Shown in pieces: positions 56,001 to 64,000 of a stretch of DNA of 64,000 nt. The stretch's first letter is position 1, and each line of letters begins with the position of its first letter. Under the pieces are notes generated by a model. That model ran no database searches and had not been told where the DNA came from. It worked only from the letters and a program-made list of their open reading frames with translations. The DNA is taken from assembly GCF_000003815.2 (NCBI RefSeq), contig NC_049982.1:28644329-28708328 (forward strand), given 5' to 3'. This DNA is from Branchiostoma floridae (taxonomy: Eukaryota; Chordata; Leptocardii; Amphioxiformes; Branchiostomatidae). The translations under genes were made by a program, and so were the position numbers.

Positions 56001-57940
56001 TAAATCTAATATTATGTCTGCCTGAAGACATGATGGGAAACCTAAGAAAGTCAAATGAAATCTACTTCACAGCACCGACCGAACAAGTGTACTGTATTAT
56101 TTCAAGCTCGCCTTGAGAACAGACCCCAGGCTGATCTAAAAAAATATCTATTGTGTTGCTCCAAAGCTTTTTTTTTCAACCTCATTGGTTGGACGAAAGA
56201 CATTATGAGATCGGGCAGGGGTTTGGTCTCCAGGCTAGGATCAAATCTCAGATCGTCAGAAGTAAATCGTTTCCCCACTGTTTTGTTTGCTTTTCGAAAG
56301 CCAGAAACGTGCATTAACCTGGAAATCATCGCTCTTTGTTTACGCTTGCTCTAAACAAGCATGTCACAAGTTGGACCTTCCCTCAAATCTGGGACAAATT
56401 ATCCTGAATGCCAGACCATTTTTATGGTCTACATACAGTCTACACAGGCCTGCATATCGGCTCTGGGACAAATAAGGTTCTAACTCAAATTCTAAGCAAC
56501 TTTTACCACAGGTTGCGCTAAGTCACAATCTGACACCTAGCCTGGATACCAGCCCCTCGCTCTATACTATAGCCCTTTCGCGGTAATGTATAATCCTTAT
56601 GCCAGGGAAGGTCCAAGCCCCAGTCTCTATTTGCACTCAGAGGTAATGGCATCCAGTTTCTGATAACTATACCCGCTGTGCGAGAGATAATCAGGGCCCC
56701 CGTGTTGTGTTTAGCGGCGGGGCAAATCGGTTGCCGGCCCGAAGTGATTAGCGAGTATAGCACGGCGGTTTGGATACCAGGCTATCTGACACCCAGACTA
56801 TCGCAAATAACGTTCAAGCAATATGACACGGATCCCATATACTGTATAGCAGGATGTCAAACAAATTAGTGAAAACTAGCCCTCATTTTAATTTGACAAG
56901 GAGAGACAATTTCGACGAAGTTTACAACACACAAGAATCCAGACGTTTACAGACTAGTAGTATTCACTTCAGTTTTAGACTACCCTCAGTCGGACTTATA
57001 GCCAGGGCCGGCTGAGAATTTGCTCCGCAGCACGGTAGGTTTTCCGGAGGACCTAAGCACTCCGTAGCGGACTCATGCTGGGTGGAAGTTGCAAATTATC
57101 ACCCTGCACGACTCCTCTCACTAGTGTTTATCTAAGCTCCTCGGGAAGGTAATGATTATGACCTCGGAAAGATACGTGCATACCTTTTACTTTTGATTTG
57201 ACACTTTCTCATAACATTCGTTAACTTAAGTGACCAGTGCTGGAGCTTGACTTACAGATACACAACAGTAGGACTGTTCCCCGGGCCTACACGGGCAAAC
57301 TCCTCGGCTCCAGGGCCAACATACCCACAAAAATTACCAATGAGCTGAGGCCGACTGACTCAGGGTCCTACTCATTGACTTATTCTAATGGGGGCATATT
57401 GACCTTGTAGTCGAGAGGCTGGCCTGAGTAGACGCTAGAAACAATCTGACATAGTCACACAAGACAAGGTAGTAACTAGGGTATGCGACATAACTCCCTT
57501 GGGCGGAAAACGCTGTACTGTGATAACCAGGGTAGGTTCACGTATAAACAGAAAAATAATACGTGGAGCAATATATGTAGAGAGCGACTACAGAAACACA
57601 GAAAAGGTCAGATATGATGATGAAGTCAGGGTTTAATATTCAGATTTTGCGTTCTCTCGCTGAAAAAAAGTCATTTTCGCGCCCCTTCCAACATAACACA
57701 CAGACAGGTATGCCCATCTAGAACGTTGCGTGCGAAATGATAGATTCGTTAAAAAAAACTATCAGTAGACTAATTGTTCACACTTACCTTCATAAAGCCA
57801 AAATGGCCGTGCGAAACAACATCCGCGACGGTCCCCAAATCTTTAAAATCGCCATCCACCAGCACAACCTTGCCGCCGTTCGCAAGCTGGAACCACCACT
57901 TGGCCGTTTTCAGCTCGATGATGGGCGCTGAGTCGAGCAT
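44035..57940 (-). CDS. ParB/sulfiredoxin-like domain protein with coiled coil and SH3-like C-terminus
   Basis: Complete 12-exon gene, 686 residues: 57788-57940 (ATG), 53586-53754, 51562-51678, 48006-48538, 47374-47637, 46985-47125, 46231-46332, 45968-46117, 45357-45418, 44991-45030, 44540-44578, 44035-44325 (TAG). All junctions are GT-AG and phases agree throughout. Residues ~1-107 are of unknown fold; ~108-145 a Ser-rich linker; ~146-320 resembles a ParB/Srx nuclease fold: SIPVHKMIEPMWKRL, YTILAVHIVGV, YEVIGGNHTRLALQKLLAE, then VYCDLSDSLAKRVGMDHN (the usual 'no-lower-than-A...N' end). Then a basic region, a KGKKKKQK stretch (possible nuclear signal), a coiled coil (ESYKKKEMELRAAHDKLEEA onward) and a C-terminal WFGRVV...VRWYD motif like an SH3/Tudor-type barrel. 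The family assignment is from motif pattern only. ParB-like domains bind or cut DNA or hydrolyse nucleotides in bacteria; the role here is unknown, plausibly nuclear. Confidence 0.78.
48580..48630 (+). repeat. (ATCC)n microsatellite
   Basis: TCTATCTATCCATCCATCCA and further ATCC units directly upstream (minus sense) of the large ParB-domain exon, inside its intron. Confidence 0.9.
48955..49612 (+). pseudogene. Non-LTR retrotransposon reverse transcriptase 3' fragment
   Basis: Translation from about 49030 reads RTPPGMQPLTLGG, DLHWSDHVDAMVTKGSRHLF, FLKRLGRAGVPLPDL and CGYIRPTLEYATLCWN, the characteristic C-terminal part of CR1/Rex-like LINE proteins. It continues after a stop and frameshift as ERVQRRACRIMLG and LSLQSLSERRLTLCQDF. 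Only the tail of the pol gene is present and it is interrupted by stops, so it is dead. Confidence 0.85.
49705..50913. mobile_element. 1.2-kb palindromic element with 5-bp TSD
   Basis: Two ~590-bp arms (49705-50300 and 50318-50913), centre near 50310, over 90% complementary by eye. Ends are CACCCCGACCAATCGAATGG and its reverse complement, flanked by a perfect 5-bp duplication AAGTA (49700-49704 and 50914-50918). The arms contain GCGGCAGAACATCAC, a GGCGGCGTACCGCACG stretch and repeated GGGGACG(T/C)(T/C)CCTC motifs near the tips. No open reading frame of note. Nested inside the CAGGGGTGCC element. Confidence 0.92.
53250..53530 (-). mobile_element. tRNA-derived SINE, minus orientation
   Basis: On minus the head (GCGCAATTGGAGGCGCGGCG), a B-box-like GAGATCGAAACCTGCC and then CCTTTGCCCTTGGGAAAGGC, GGACGTTAAATGGAGG match the SINE family at 2642/17538. 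It lies just 3' of the exon 53586-53754 in the ParB-like gene. The head differs, so it may be a sub-family. Confidence 0.7.
54466..54672. mobile_element. MITE family B copy with an internal N gap
   Basis: Left TAGCCTGGAGTCCA with CCAGCCTTGTTAGCTTTGTT, right arm its reverse complement ending CTCTAGGCTA. Flanks GGAGTCCGG and GGAGTTCGG form a 9-bp duplication with one mismatch. The 100-N gap at 54510-54609 falls in the loop, which probably broke the assembly because of the hairpin. Confidence 0.82.
54510..54609. other. Assembly gap (100 N placeholder)
   Basis: Within the hairpin element above; true length unknown. Confidence 0.99.
55379..55584. mobile_element. MITE family A copy 2
   Basis: TACTCTCCAAGCAGAGGTTA and its reverse complement at the ends; flanks CTTTTACAC and CTTATACAC, a 9-bp duplication with one change. 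Same internal arms as the copy at 3786 (ATCGGGCTTTCTATTTTGTA). Confidence 0.9.
56538..56784. mobile_element. MITE family B copy, perfect 9-bp TSD
   Basis: Ends TAGCCTGGATACCAG and GGATACCAGGCTA; flanked by perfect TCTGACACC (56529-56537 and 56785-56793). Interior has long imperfect inverted arms including ATAGCCCTTTCGCGG. Non-coding. Confidence 0.9.
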
Positions 57941-58633
57941 GTTAGATTTCCGTTCGTAGCTAAGTTCTTATAGCAACAACTAGATCACAAGCGCCTCGAA
58001 GGATACGAAATACTGTCAAGAAAGCAGGAATGTGACCACACAGCAGTTATAGCGGGGCAACTGATTCAGAACAGACAGCATGAAAACCAGTGTCCGGCCT
58101 GCGAAATGACGCCCCTCCTCTACAATATATCAACCTGTCACAGGACATGGGAGGCACACATTTTGACATCTGTAACAAGAAACGACCAGTAAATTCCATT
58201 GATGCTAATTCATTCATTAAATGATCTTTGAAAGGAATGAATTTTATAAGAATCATCAACTGTGTGGGAACAAACTTATTAGGTTGTGTTGAATGAGATT
58301 TTCCTCCCAGGTCAAACACTGGCCACACTCGTTCCCGCTCCTGAAGAAGTCACGTACACAGTGTGTTGAATGATATTTCCTTAACACTTGTCATTACACC
58401 AGATTCCTCAAGCGGCTATTCTCAAATGTCGTAATCATTTGATGTATCTCGAACTAGTAAACGATTGACATGTAATGACGTAGTCTCACTTGTAAAAGTG
58501 TTTCTGGTGTAAAATGTTGTTACCGTGATCCATAAATCAAATTCAGCTCTGACAAGGGCTGGCTCATCAGACCACCCGGGTCAAGTGACCTCAGTATACA
58601 AGTGTTTCTGATAAGGATAGGATGTGTTTTTCA
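57941..58633. promoter_or_regulatory. Divergent intergenic region between two genes
   Basis: About 720 bp separate the ParB-like start (minus, 57940) from the first visible coding exon of the ubiquitin-like gene (plus). It probably contains both promoters and the 5' UTR exon implied by the acceptor at 58634. No clear TATA box or CpG-dense core was identified. Confidence 0.4.
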
Positions 58634-58662
58634 GATGGCAAGTCGTAGTGACAGAGCTGGAA

Positions 58663-59892
58663 ATGATGTTTGAGCTATTCTATCCGTTCGTATGTATGGT
58701 AACCCTTTTAGCCATACATTTGCTTTTCTTCTTGAGTCGTGAGATTAGCACCGTGCAGTCTCCCAATGGAACGATTCTGTTCAACATCGTACCACCGAAT
58801 GGACCTCGCTTTGACTTAGAAATCGCCGGAAAAGACGCATCTGTACGTAAACTTTTTGAAGAAGTATCGGCGTTCACTGGAATACCGGAGTCGACATTTC
58901 TACTTTTCAAGAATGGCCAGAAGGTAGGTTTTCATACTTCTTTATTTGAATATTATGTCCCTGTACAAATAAAAAAGTCCTGCGCGATACTTCTTGCAAA
59001 CCTGTTTTCACGTAGGCCCCAGCCTGGATTCCAGACTCCAGTCGGATCTCAGTAACATCTATCGTATCATAGTCAAACTCTATGTTAGCCCTAGATCCGA
59101 GGATTTGGGCTGTCTGGCATGCAGGCTACGTAGGCCCCATCCATAATTTAGAGAATTTGTAAGAACGACCTTCAATGTGGCGATAAGGAAAATGTACGGT
59201 TATTTCTCGATATGTATTTGAACTAATTCAGTTTGAGTTTATTGAGATACCCTTTAGCTCAGATTGAGCTAATCTTCCGGGGTTCACATAGCCTGGAATT
59301 CAGTATCGTGGCCTACCGTAGTTAGTGTATGCTTTGTACGGGGCCAGTGCATCTCTCAGCCGCCGGGGTAATAGGCCACAGGCGGTAGGATTTTCACCCC
59401 GGCTGAGAGCTGCACTGGCCCGTACAACGTTAGCCTACACTTACTACGGTAGGCCGTGCCACAACGACACTGGATTCCAGGTTAGGGTTTATACAAATAA
59501 AAAGACACACAGTATACACAAATACATAAACAAATACAATAGCATCCACTGAAATACAAATCAGACTTACATACGCATATATACATAGATAAAGTCTAGT
59601 GCGTTCCACTATTGTATACCTCAAAACTTGTCCGTGTTACTATACTTGTAGATTTGTGAGTTTCGAACTAGATGTCTCGCACAAATGAATAGCCTTGGTA
59701 GACTTGATTTGATCGTTATCTAACGTTAAACGTCCTGAAACCACGAATTGTAGACATGAATTGAACGGTGAACCAACCACTTTTTTCGTTGTTTTTTTTT
59801 AGATTAACGTCGATACCCAAGTTGGAAATGGCGGGATAATCCATGTACACATTCCCGTCCTCGGGGGAACGCCACCAAAACCAAGGAATGGG
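58663..59892 (+). CDS. Membrane-anchored ubiquitin-like protein (3' partial)
   Basis: Exon 58635-58923 follows TTTTTCAG; the start is taken as ATG 58663 (or 58666). Residues 1-25 form a hydrophobic segment (FELFYPFVCMVTLLAIHLLF) acting as signal-anchor. Then comes a ubiquitin-like fold: FNIVPPNGPRFDLEI, SVRKLFEEVSAFTGIPESTF, LLFKNGQK. Exon 59803-59892 continues in phase 0 with INVDTQVGNGGIIHVHIPVL and LGGTPPKPRNG, so a Gly-Gly occurs where ubiquitin ends, followed by more protein. The donor GTAAGT at 59893 shows that the gene continues; no later exon was recognised to the end of the window. The intron 58924-59802 holds two family B MITEs. The function is unknown; the ubiquitin-like reading rests on pattern, not on a search. 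Confidence 0.65.
59020..59128. mobile_element. MITE family B, short copy
   Basis: CAGCCTGGATTCCAGACTCC at left and GGCATGCAGGCTA at right, flanked by CGTAGGCCC on both sides (59011-59019, 59129-59137). 109 bp, inside the first intron of the ubiquitin-like gene. Confidence 0.8.
59289..59484. mobile_element. MITE family B copy
   Basis: TAGCCTGGAATTCAGT at left and ACTGGATTCCAGGTTA at right; arms pair through GGCCTACCGTAGTTAGTGTA and CAGTGCA..CTCTCAGCCG. Flanks GGGTTCACA and GGGTTTATA agree in 7 of 9 bases. Second family B insertion in this intron. Confidence 0.85.
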
Positions 59893-60255
59893 GTAAGTGG
59901 ATTGTGTTTAATCTGTAGTTTTCGCCACCGTCTTATCTTGTTTAGGCCCACTCATGACATCTCACATTTATCATCTATTCTTTTTGCTTCAAATCTTTCT
60001 TCTGTGTTGCTGACAGCTATCACCTTAAATCAGCTAACCCCAAATATGAAGCAAACATCCGGCTCCTTGGCGTTTTACGTATTCACGATTAGTCTCACTC
60101 TGGTAACCAGAGAACAGCGCTCTCGGCTACGACTCTTTCCCTAGCCCAGTAGCAGCAACATGCCCCGTAAATCGAATTAGCCGGCTTGGGGAGGTACGCC
60201 GCCGCGCAGTAGCGTAGGCGGTATAATTCCCTTGGCCGGCTAAGTTGTACATGTA

Positions 60256-60323
60256 TACTCTCCGAACAGAGGTTAAAAAAACGTTGAAAAAACAGCCAAA
60301 GCCTAACCTCTGCTTGGAGAGTA
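60256..60323. mobile_element. MITE family A, minimal 68-bp copy
   Basis: TACTCTCCGAACAGAGGTTA to TAACCTCTGCTTGGAGAGTA, only 68 bp, with a perfect 9-bp duplication GTACATGTA (60247-60255, 60324-60332). Most of the interior of the ~200-bp form is missing. Confidence 0.9.
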
Positions 60324-60903
60324 GTACATGTACTCTAATATCCAGGGTAGATTTAGTCTTATCCTTCGTCACGAGACGTTACAAAACGTTAGAAAAGGAC
60401 TTAACACCGAGAGAAATCTGATGATTTTTACATCTGCGCAGCGCGTCCGAATGCAGGGTCAGACATATGGTTTGGTGATAAATCCAGTGATCAGATTTCT
60501 TTCTTCCTGTCCCAAGGCTGGATCAGATGTAGATAATGATCCATGGCATACATTCCCGCGGCCATCGCTGAACCAGCAAGATTGTTGCGAGGGGAGGGGG
60601 GAAGAGTCAATTTTCAAAATGGGAGAAATTAGTTGAATATTATCACAATTGTCGTGGTAAGCATTTCAATGTTTGAACATCACTGAACATTAGTATAAAA
60701 TCAACTCCTTTGATAATCCAATAAAGAAAAACATCCTAATCCTCTTAATGGTCCACTAATGAACACTTTGGTCCCTAAATTGAAAATATTCTCAAGAACA
60801 AAACATGTTCTTGTAGTTGACATGTACAACCACTTTCAAGACATTTGCATTATCATTTCGCATTTCTGGTATTTGAAATTTTGAGATTCCATAGCAGTCA
60901 TAG

Positions 60904-61042
60904 TACTCTCCATGCAGAGGTTAGTGGAAAAGATTGTGACATTTCTACCATATCTTTCGTTTTCTGTCGCAGAGTGCAGACTGAAACGGGGGCTATGATA
61001 GAAAAACCACAATCTTCCCCACTAACCTCTGCATGGAGAGTA
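60904..61042. mobile_element. MITE related to family A (TACTCTCCATGCAGAGG)
   Basis: Ends TACTCTCCATGCAGAGGTTA and reverse complement; interior GGAAAAGATTGTGAC/CACAATCTTCCC differs from family A. No clear 9-bp duplication. Near-perfect 139-bp palindrome. Confidence 0.8.
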
Positions 61043-61849
61043 ATTCTGTAAGCTTCTTGGAAATCGTTACCACGGACGAACACTGGCCGATCACAGCGGG
61101 TAATCTTCGCTATGGATTTCAGACCCCCAGCGAGGTCTAAAAAGTTAAATGGTGTAGGCCATGGATACCATCTGGCATCCAGGCTAATCTAGCCGATCTG
61201 TAGACAAAATTAATGAATCTGTTCTTTCTGTCTATATAGATATATGCGACAGACAAAGAATGGCATCTGTGCCTGTCTTGAAGTAAACGTAATTGACCAA
61301 AACGAAAGTTCTTCATAAAAAGTTGTTGCTTTCGTCTTCCGGGAGGGACGTAAAACGGGGGTCCCGTGCTCGAGGAGGTGCCTCGACCACGTTAATCAGC
61401 CTCATTACTCATAATGGGTACCTACTGGCTGGCAAAATACACCTGGTGATTTTGTCTACAGCAAAGTAAACGATTGCAAGCGTTGTTTTGATTGGTGCGA
61501 ATGTATGTCTGTTTTCTGAAAACAAATTGGCTACAGATCTAAATTTCGCCAGGAGGCGGGTACGTGTAGGTCTATCTTATGATCTTTAATTCAAAGTGGA
61601 TTTTCAAAGAAAAATTGTTATCTTGACTCATCCGTCCTTTCTTAGCTATTTCAATTTTACTGAGTTTTATCCTGAGAGTCATTTCCTGTTCTTCTGTTAT
61701 ACCCTTGTCACATCGGGCGAAAAACGATCGGACGACGAATCTGTGTGCGCTAAATGGTATTTTCTTGTAGCTTGTCCGCATGCACGAGGTCATAGGATGT
61801 TTATTATGATCATAGATATATTCTAATAGGCAATCGATTGAGTCCAACT

Positions 61850-62047
61850 TACTCTCCAAGCAGATTTAGGCTCAGGCTGTTTTTTAACGTTTTTTTTAAA
61901 TTGTTTTATCTGGCTTTCTATTTTGTATTATATCTTGCTGTGTCAAGCCGGACACAGCGAAAAAAAATGACAAAATAGAAAGCCCGATAAAAACGACTAA
62001 AAAAACGTTTAAAAAACAGCCGGAGCCTAACCTCTACTTGGAGAGTA
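61850..62047. mobile_element. MITE family A copy 4, perfect 9-bp TSD
   Basis: TACTCTCCAAGCAGATTTAG to CCTAACCTCTACTTGGAGAG, flanked by AGTCCAACT on both sides (61841-61849, 62048-62056). Interior as in the copies at 3786 and 55379. Confidence 0.92.
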
Positions 62048-62056
62048 AGTCCAACT

Positions 62057-63487
62057 CACTGTGACAGGGACGGGTTTCATTTGAAAAATACGTGCGGCTC
62101 TCTGTCGATCTTGAAATCAACCGAGCTTTCAGCATCATGAAGTACGACCGTTGACAATGTGACAGTGCCACAGGGGTATAGAATGGGGAATTTAGAGAAT
62201 AAGCTCAGCGCGCAAGCAAAAGATGGTTTTACATGAGTCTCTAACTCACGTTCCTTAAACTTGATCCGGGGCAAGTGCAGACTGTCTCCGTGTATTTGTT
62301 CTCCAGTGTTTATTTTCCTTCGGTTGGTCAATAGTCTGTGTAACACAAACTCTGCTGTCCGGGGCTGCAACTGGCCCCGGCGGATGTTGGTATAGTATAA
62401 GCGAGATTTAATTAGGCTAGTTGGTCGAGTACTGATATATTCCAAAGCTTCCAATCGCTGGTTTTGTCAATGAATAAAGATACTCTTTTTACATACACCC
62501 ACAGTTTTGTCATACAGAAATCTTTATTGACACAACAAAAGCGCAGCGACTAACGTAAGCTCCTTTACAACTACAGTGTATTTACAGTACATATAAACAG
62601 ACATATATGGATGTCCCTGGATATGATTTTATCGACGCTTCGCCCTCGGTGACCGTTAGTGAGAATCGCATTGAGTAAAGTTGTAACAGGGTCAACCTGG
62701 CCCTGTACCATATCGTAATGTTTTAGCTGTATTTTTCTTGTAGTTTCCAAGATACAGAGATATGTGCCCGTCACACTTAGCCTCTACCAGGCTCCGTGGT
62801 TCGGTGGTCTAATTGTAGAAATTTGACAAATAGAGTCAACGCTAGAGGAGTCAGCTGGCCGAGTAGAACCATTTTCCGACCCACGTGGTAGAGGTACGTC
62901 ACACTACCCCTGTTCTGTTCTTAGAAAGAGGCGGGCGGCCGCAGTAAGTTAATGACCCCAGAAGTTCTATAATCACCTTCATCTCAGGGGGGCTGGTGCC
63001 TGATGGTTAGATTGCCTGGGGACCGCACCATATGTGGGCGTGGACAGGGGTCATTATGTAACAAAAAAGGACAAGCAAATGTAACATGCATTGGCACAAT
63101 ACCGGTCATAAGCCTTATACCGGTCGATTAAAAATAGTGGAACTTAAAGAGATCTACACATGCAACAATAGTTATTTCTGAGGTATGCACACTTCAGACA
63201 TCTAGGTGTCCAATACATAATTTACAAAGCATCGATAACAATGCATTCGAAGACAACAAGGCCAAAAGTTTTCAGGTCATTTTCGGGGCAGGCGAGCTCG
63301 TCGTGGGACAAACACACTGTCACGTTCATCGCCAGATTTGTAGATAATAATCACATGTGCTCACGGCACAAGGTGAGCATGATTCAACAGCAATCTTGAA
63401 TTTCTTTTGGTGACCTACAACTCGTGTAAAAGTGTGAGGAACCGTTGCATTATCGCCCGGATCTACGGCTGAATGGGTCAAATTGAA
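62057..63487. other. No gene recognised
   Basis: Unique sequence. A 125-codon frame on minus (62077-62454) has no known motif and abuts a MITE; it is not supported as a gene. 60330-61850 outside the MITEs is likewise without recognised features apart from a repeat fragment near 61340-61395. Confidence 0.5.
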
Positions 63488-63963
63488 GGTAGCAGAACAC
63501 AGTTTTCGGCCTATGGGGATTTCTATAGTTAAGGGCCTCAAGGTGACTAGCTTCGACGCAATGAAAAATATAGTAGGGTGCACTTTTGGAATACCAAAAT
63601 CGGATATGTTTGAGTTGAAGGTACAAGCCACAATATATTAAAAAACAAAAAAATACTGTCGGCGTATCGTCTTCTCACGCCCTCTTTGAAATGCCCCTCT
63701 GCGGAGGTCACAGAACTGCAGCCGGCTCACGCTAGAAAGGCAGTTGCGTAATGGAGCGCATTTATACACAAAATAGAAAACTTTCACAATCCAAACCATG
63801 CAGTCTCAGAGTCGACACCTTCCGTGACCACGTAGCACAGGTTATATCTGGCTGCCCCTCAAATAAGGCTTTTTACCTCTCCTTCAACAAGTTTATCCGT
63901 ACTATGTTATGTACCCGCGTCATACACCCCGGGGTTCGCCCACTAATACTGTGTTCTGCTACC
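63488..63963. mobile_element. GGTAGC-type MITE, complete copy
   Basis: Ends GGTAGCAGAACACAG and CTGTGTTCTGCTACC, flanked by 5-bp duplication TTGAA (63483-63487, 63964-63968). 476 bp, non-coding. Reference copy for the truncated one at 12119. Confidence 0.92.
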
Positions 63964-64000
63964 TTGAAAGAACTTGACCTTGGATTTTTTTTTCGTTCAG

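Larger units (their letters stand above)
54673..57787. other. First intron of the ParB-like gene, remaining sequence
   Basis: Apart from the MITEs at 55379 and 56538, this part of the intron (53755-57787) has no recognisable gene. Short frames around 55790-56350 and 56518-56869 lack known motifs and mostly overlap mobile elements. Confidence 0.6.

Noticed and set aside
62077-62454. 125-codon minus-strand frame
   Set aside because: No recognised motif, abuts a MITE, and is within the length range of chance frames.

Overview
The window looks like draft genomic sequence from an invertebrate deuterostome, most probably an amphioxus (Branchiostoma). The clues are split genes with GT-AG introns, an ABCC4-type transporter closer to chordate MRP4 than to other ABCC proteins, secreted or membrane genes built from kringle, C-type lectin and phase-1 modules, and a very high density of small DNA transposons. 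Three N gaps (20739-21242, 22287-22386, 54510-54609) mark it as draft assembly. The species call is inference; everything else was read from the sequence without database searches.

Layout. (1) 1-10475, plus strand: the C-terminal half of an ABCC4/MRP4-like transporter (13 exons, 5' end outside the window). (2) 10.5-12.5 kb: inverted and tandem repeats, a trinucleotide microsatellite and a truncated GGTAGC-type MITE. (3) 12.4-16.3 kb, minus strand: an unrecognised gene with a signal-peptide exon followed by eight tandemly duplicated ~345-bp exon+intron units, its last exon running into the MITE. (4) 17.5-19.3 kb: two tRNA-derived SINEs and older repeats. (5) 19.69-25.93 kb: a nearly complete 6.2-kb ISL2EU-like DNA transposon with convergent genes, a SWIM/(gap)/PHD/PHD/Ulp1-protease gene on plus and a THAP-DDE transposase on minus. 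(6) 26-33 kb: degenerate tandem repeats and an interstitial (TTAGGG)n tract. (7) 33.2-39.0 kb, minus: a type II membrane protein gene with a collagen-like 51-bp repeat, a kringle and a C-type lectin domain, plus broken lectin exon copies. (8) 40.4-42.5 kb: a deleted mariner, a palindromic element and a hairpin minisatellite. (9) 44.0-57.9 kb, minus: a complete 12-exon gene for a 686-residue protein with a ParB/sulfiredoxin-like domain, coiled coil and C-terminal SH3-like barrel; one intron holds a 2.8-kb nested transposon with a 1.2-kb palindrome. (10) 58.66 kb onward, plus: the first coding exons of a membrane-anchored ubiquitin-like protein, divergent from the ParB-like gene. The right end is otherwise MITE-rich and shows no further recognisable gene.

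The genes do not form a pathway. The common theme is remodelling by repeats: duplicated exons, a MITE that supplies a stop codon, an exon end amplified into an intron, and at least two MITE families with 9-bp target duplications. The best candidates for undescribed biology are the ParB-like eukaryotic gene, the micro-exon array gene, the protease-carrying transposon and the collagen/kringle/lectin gene.
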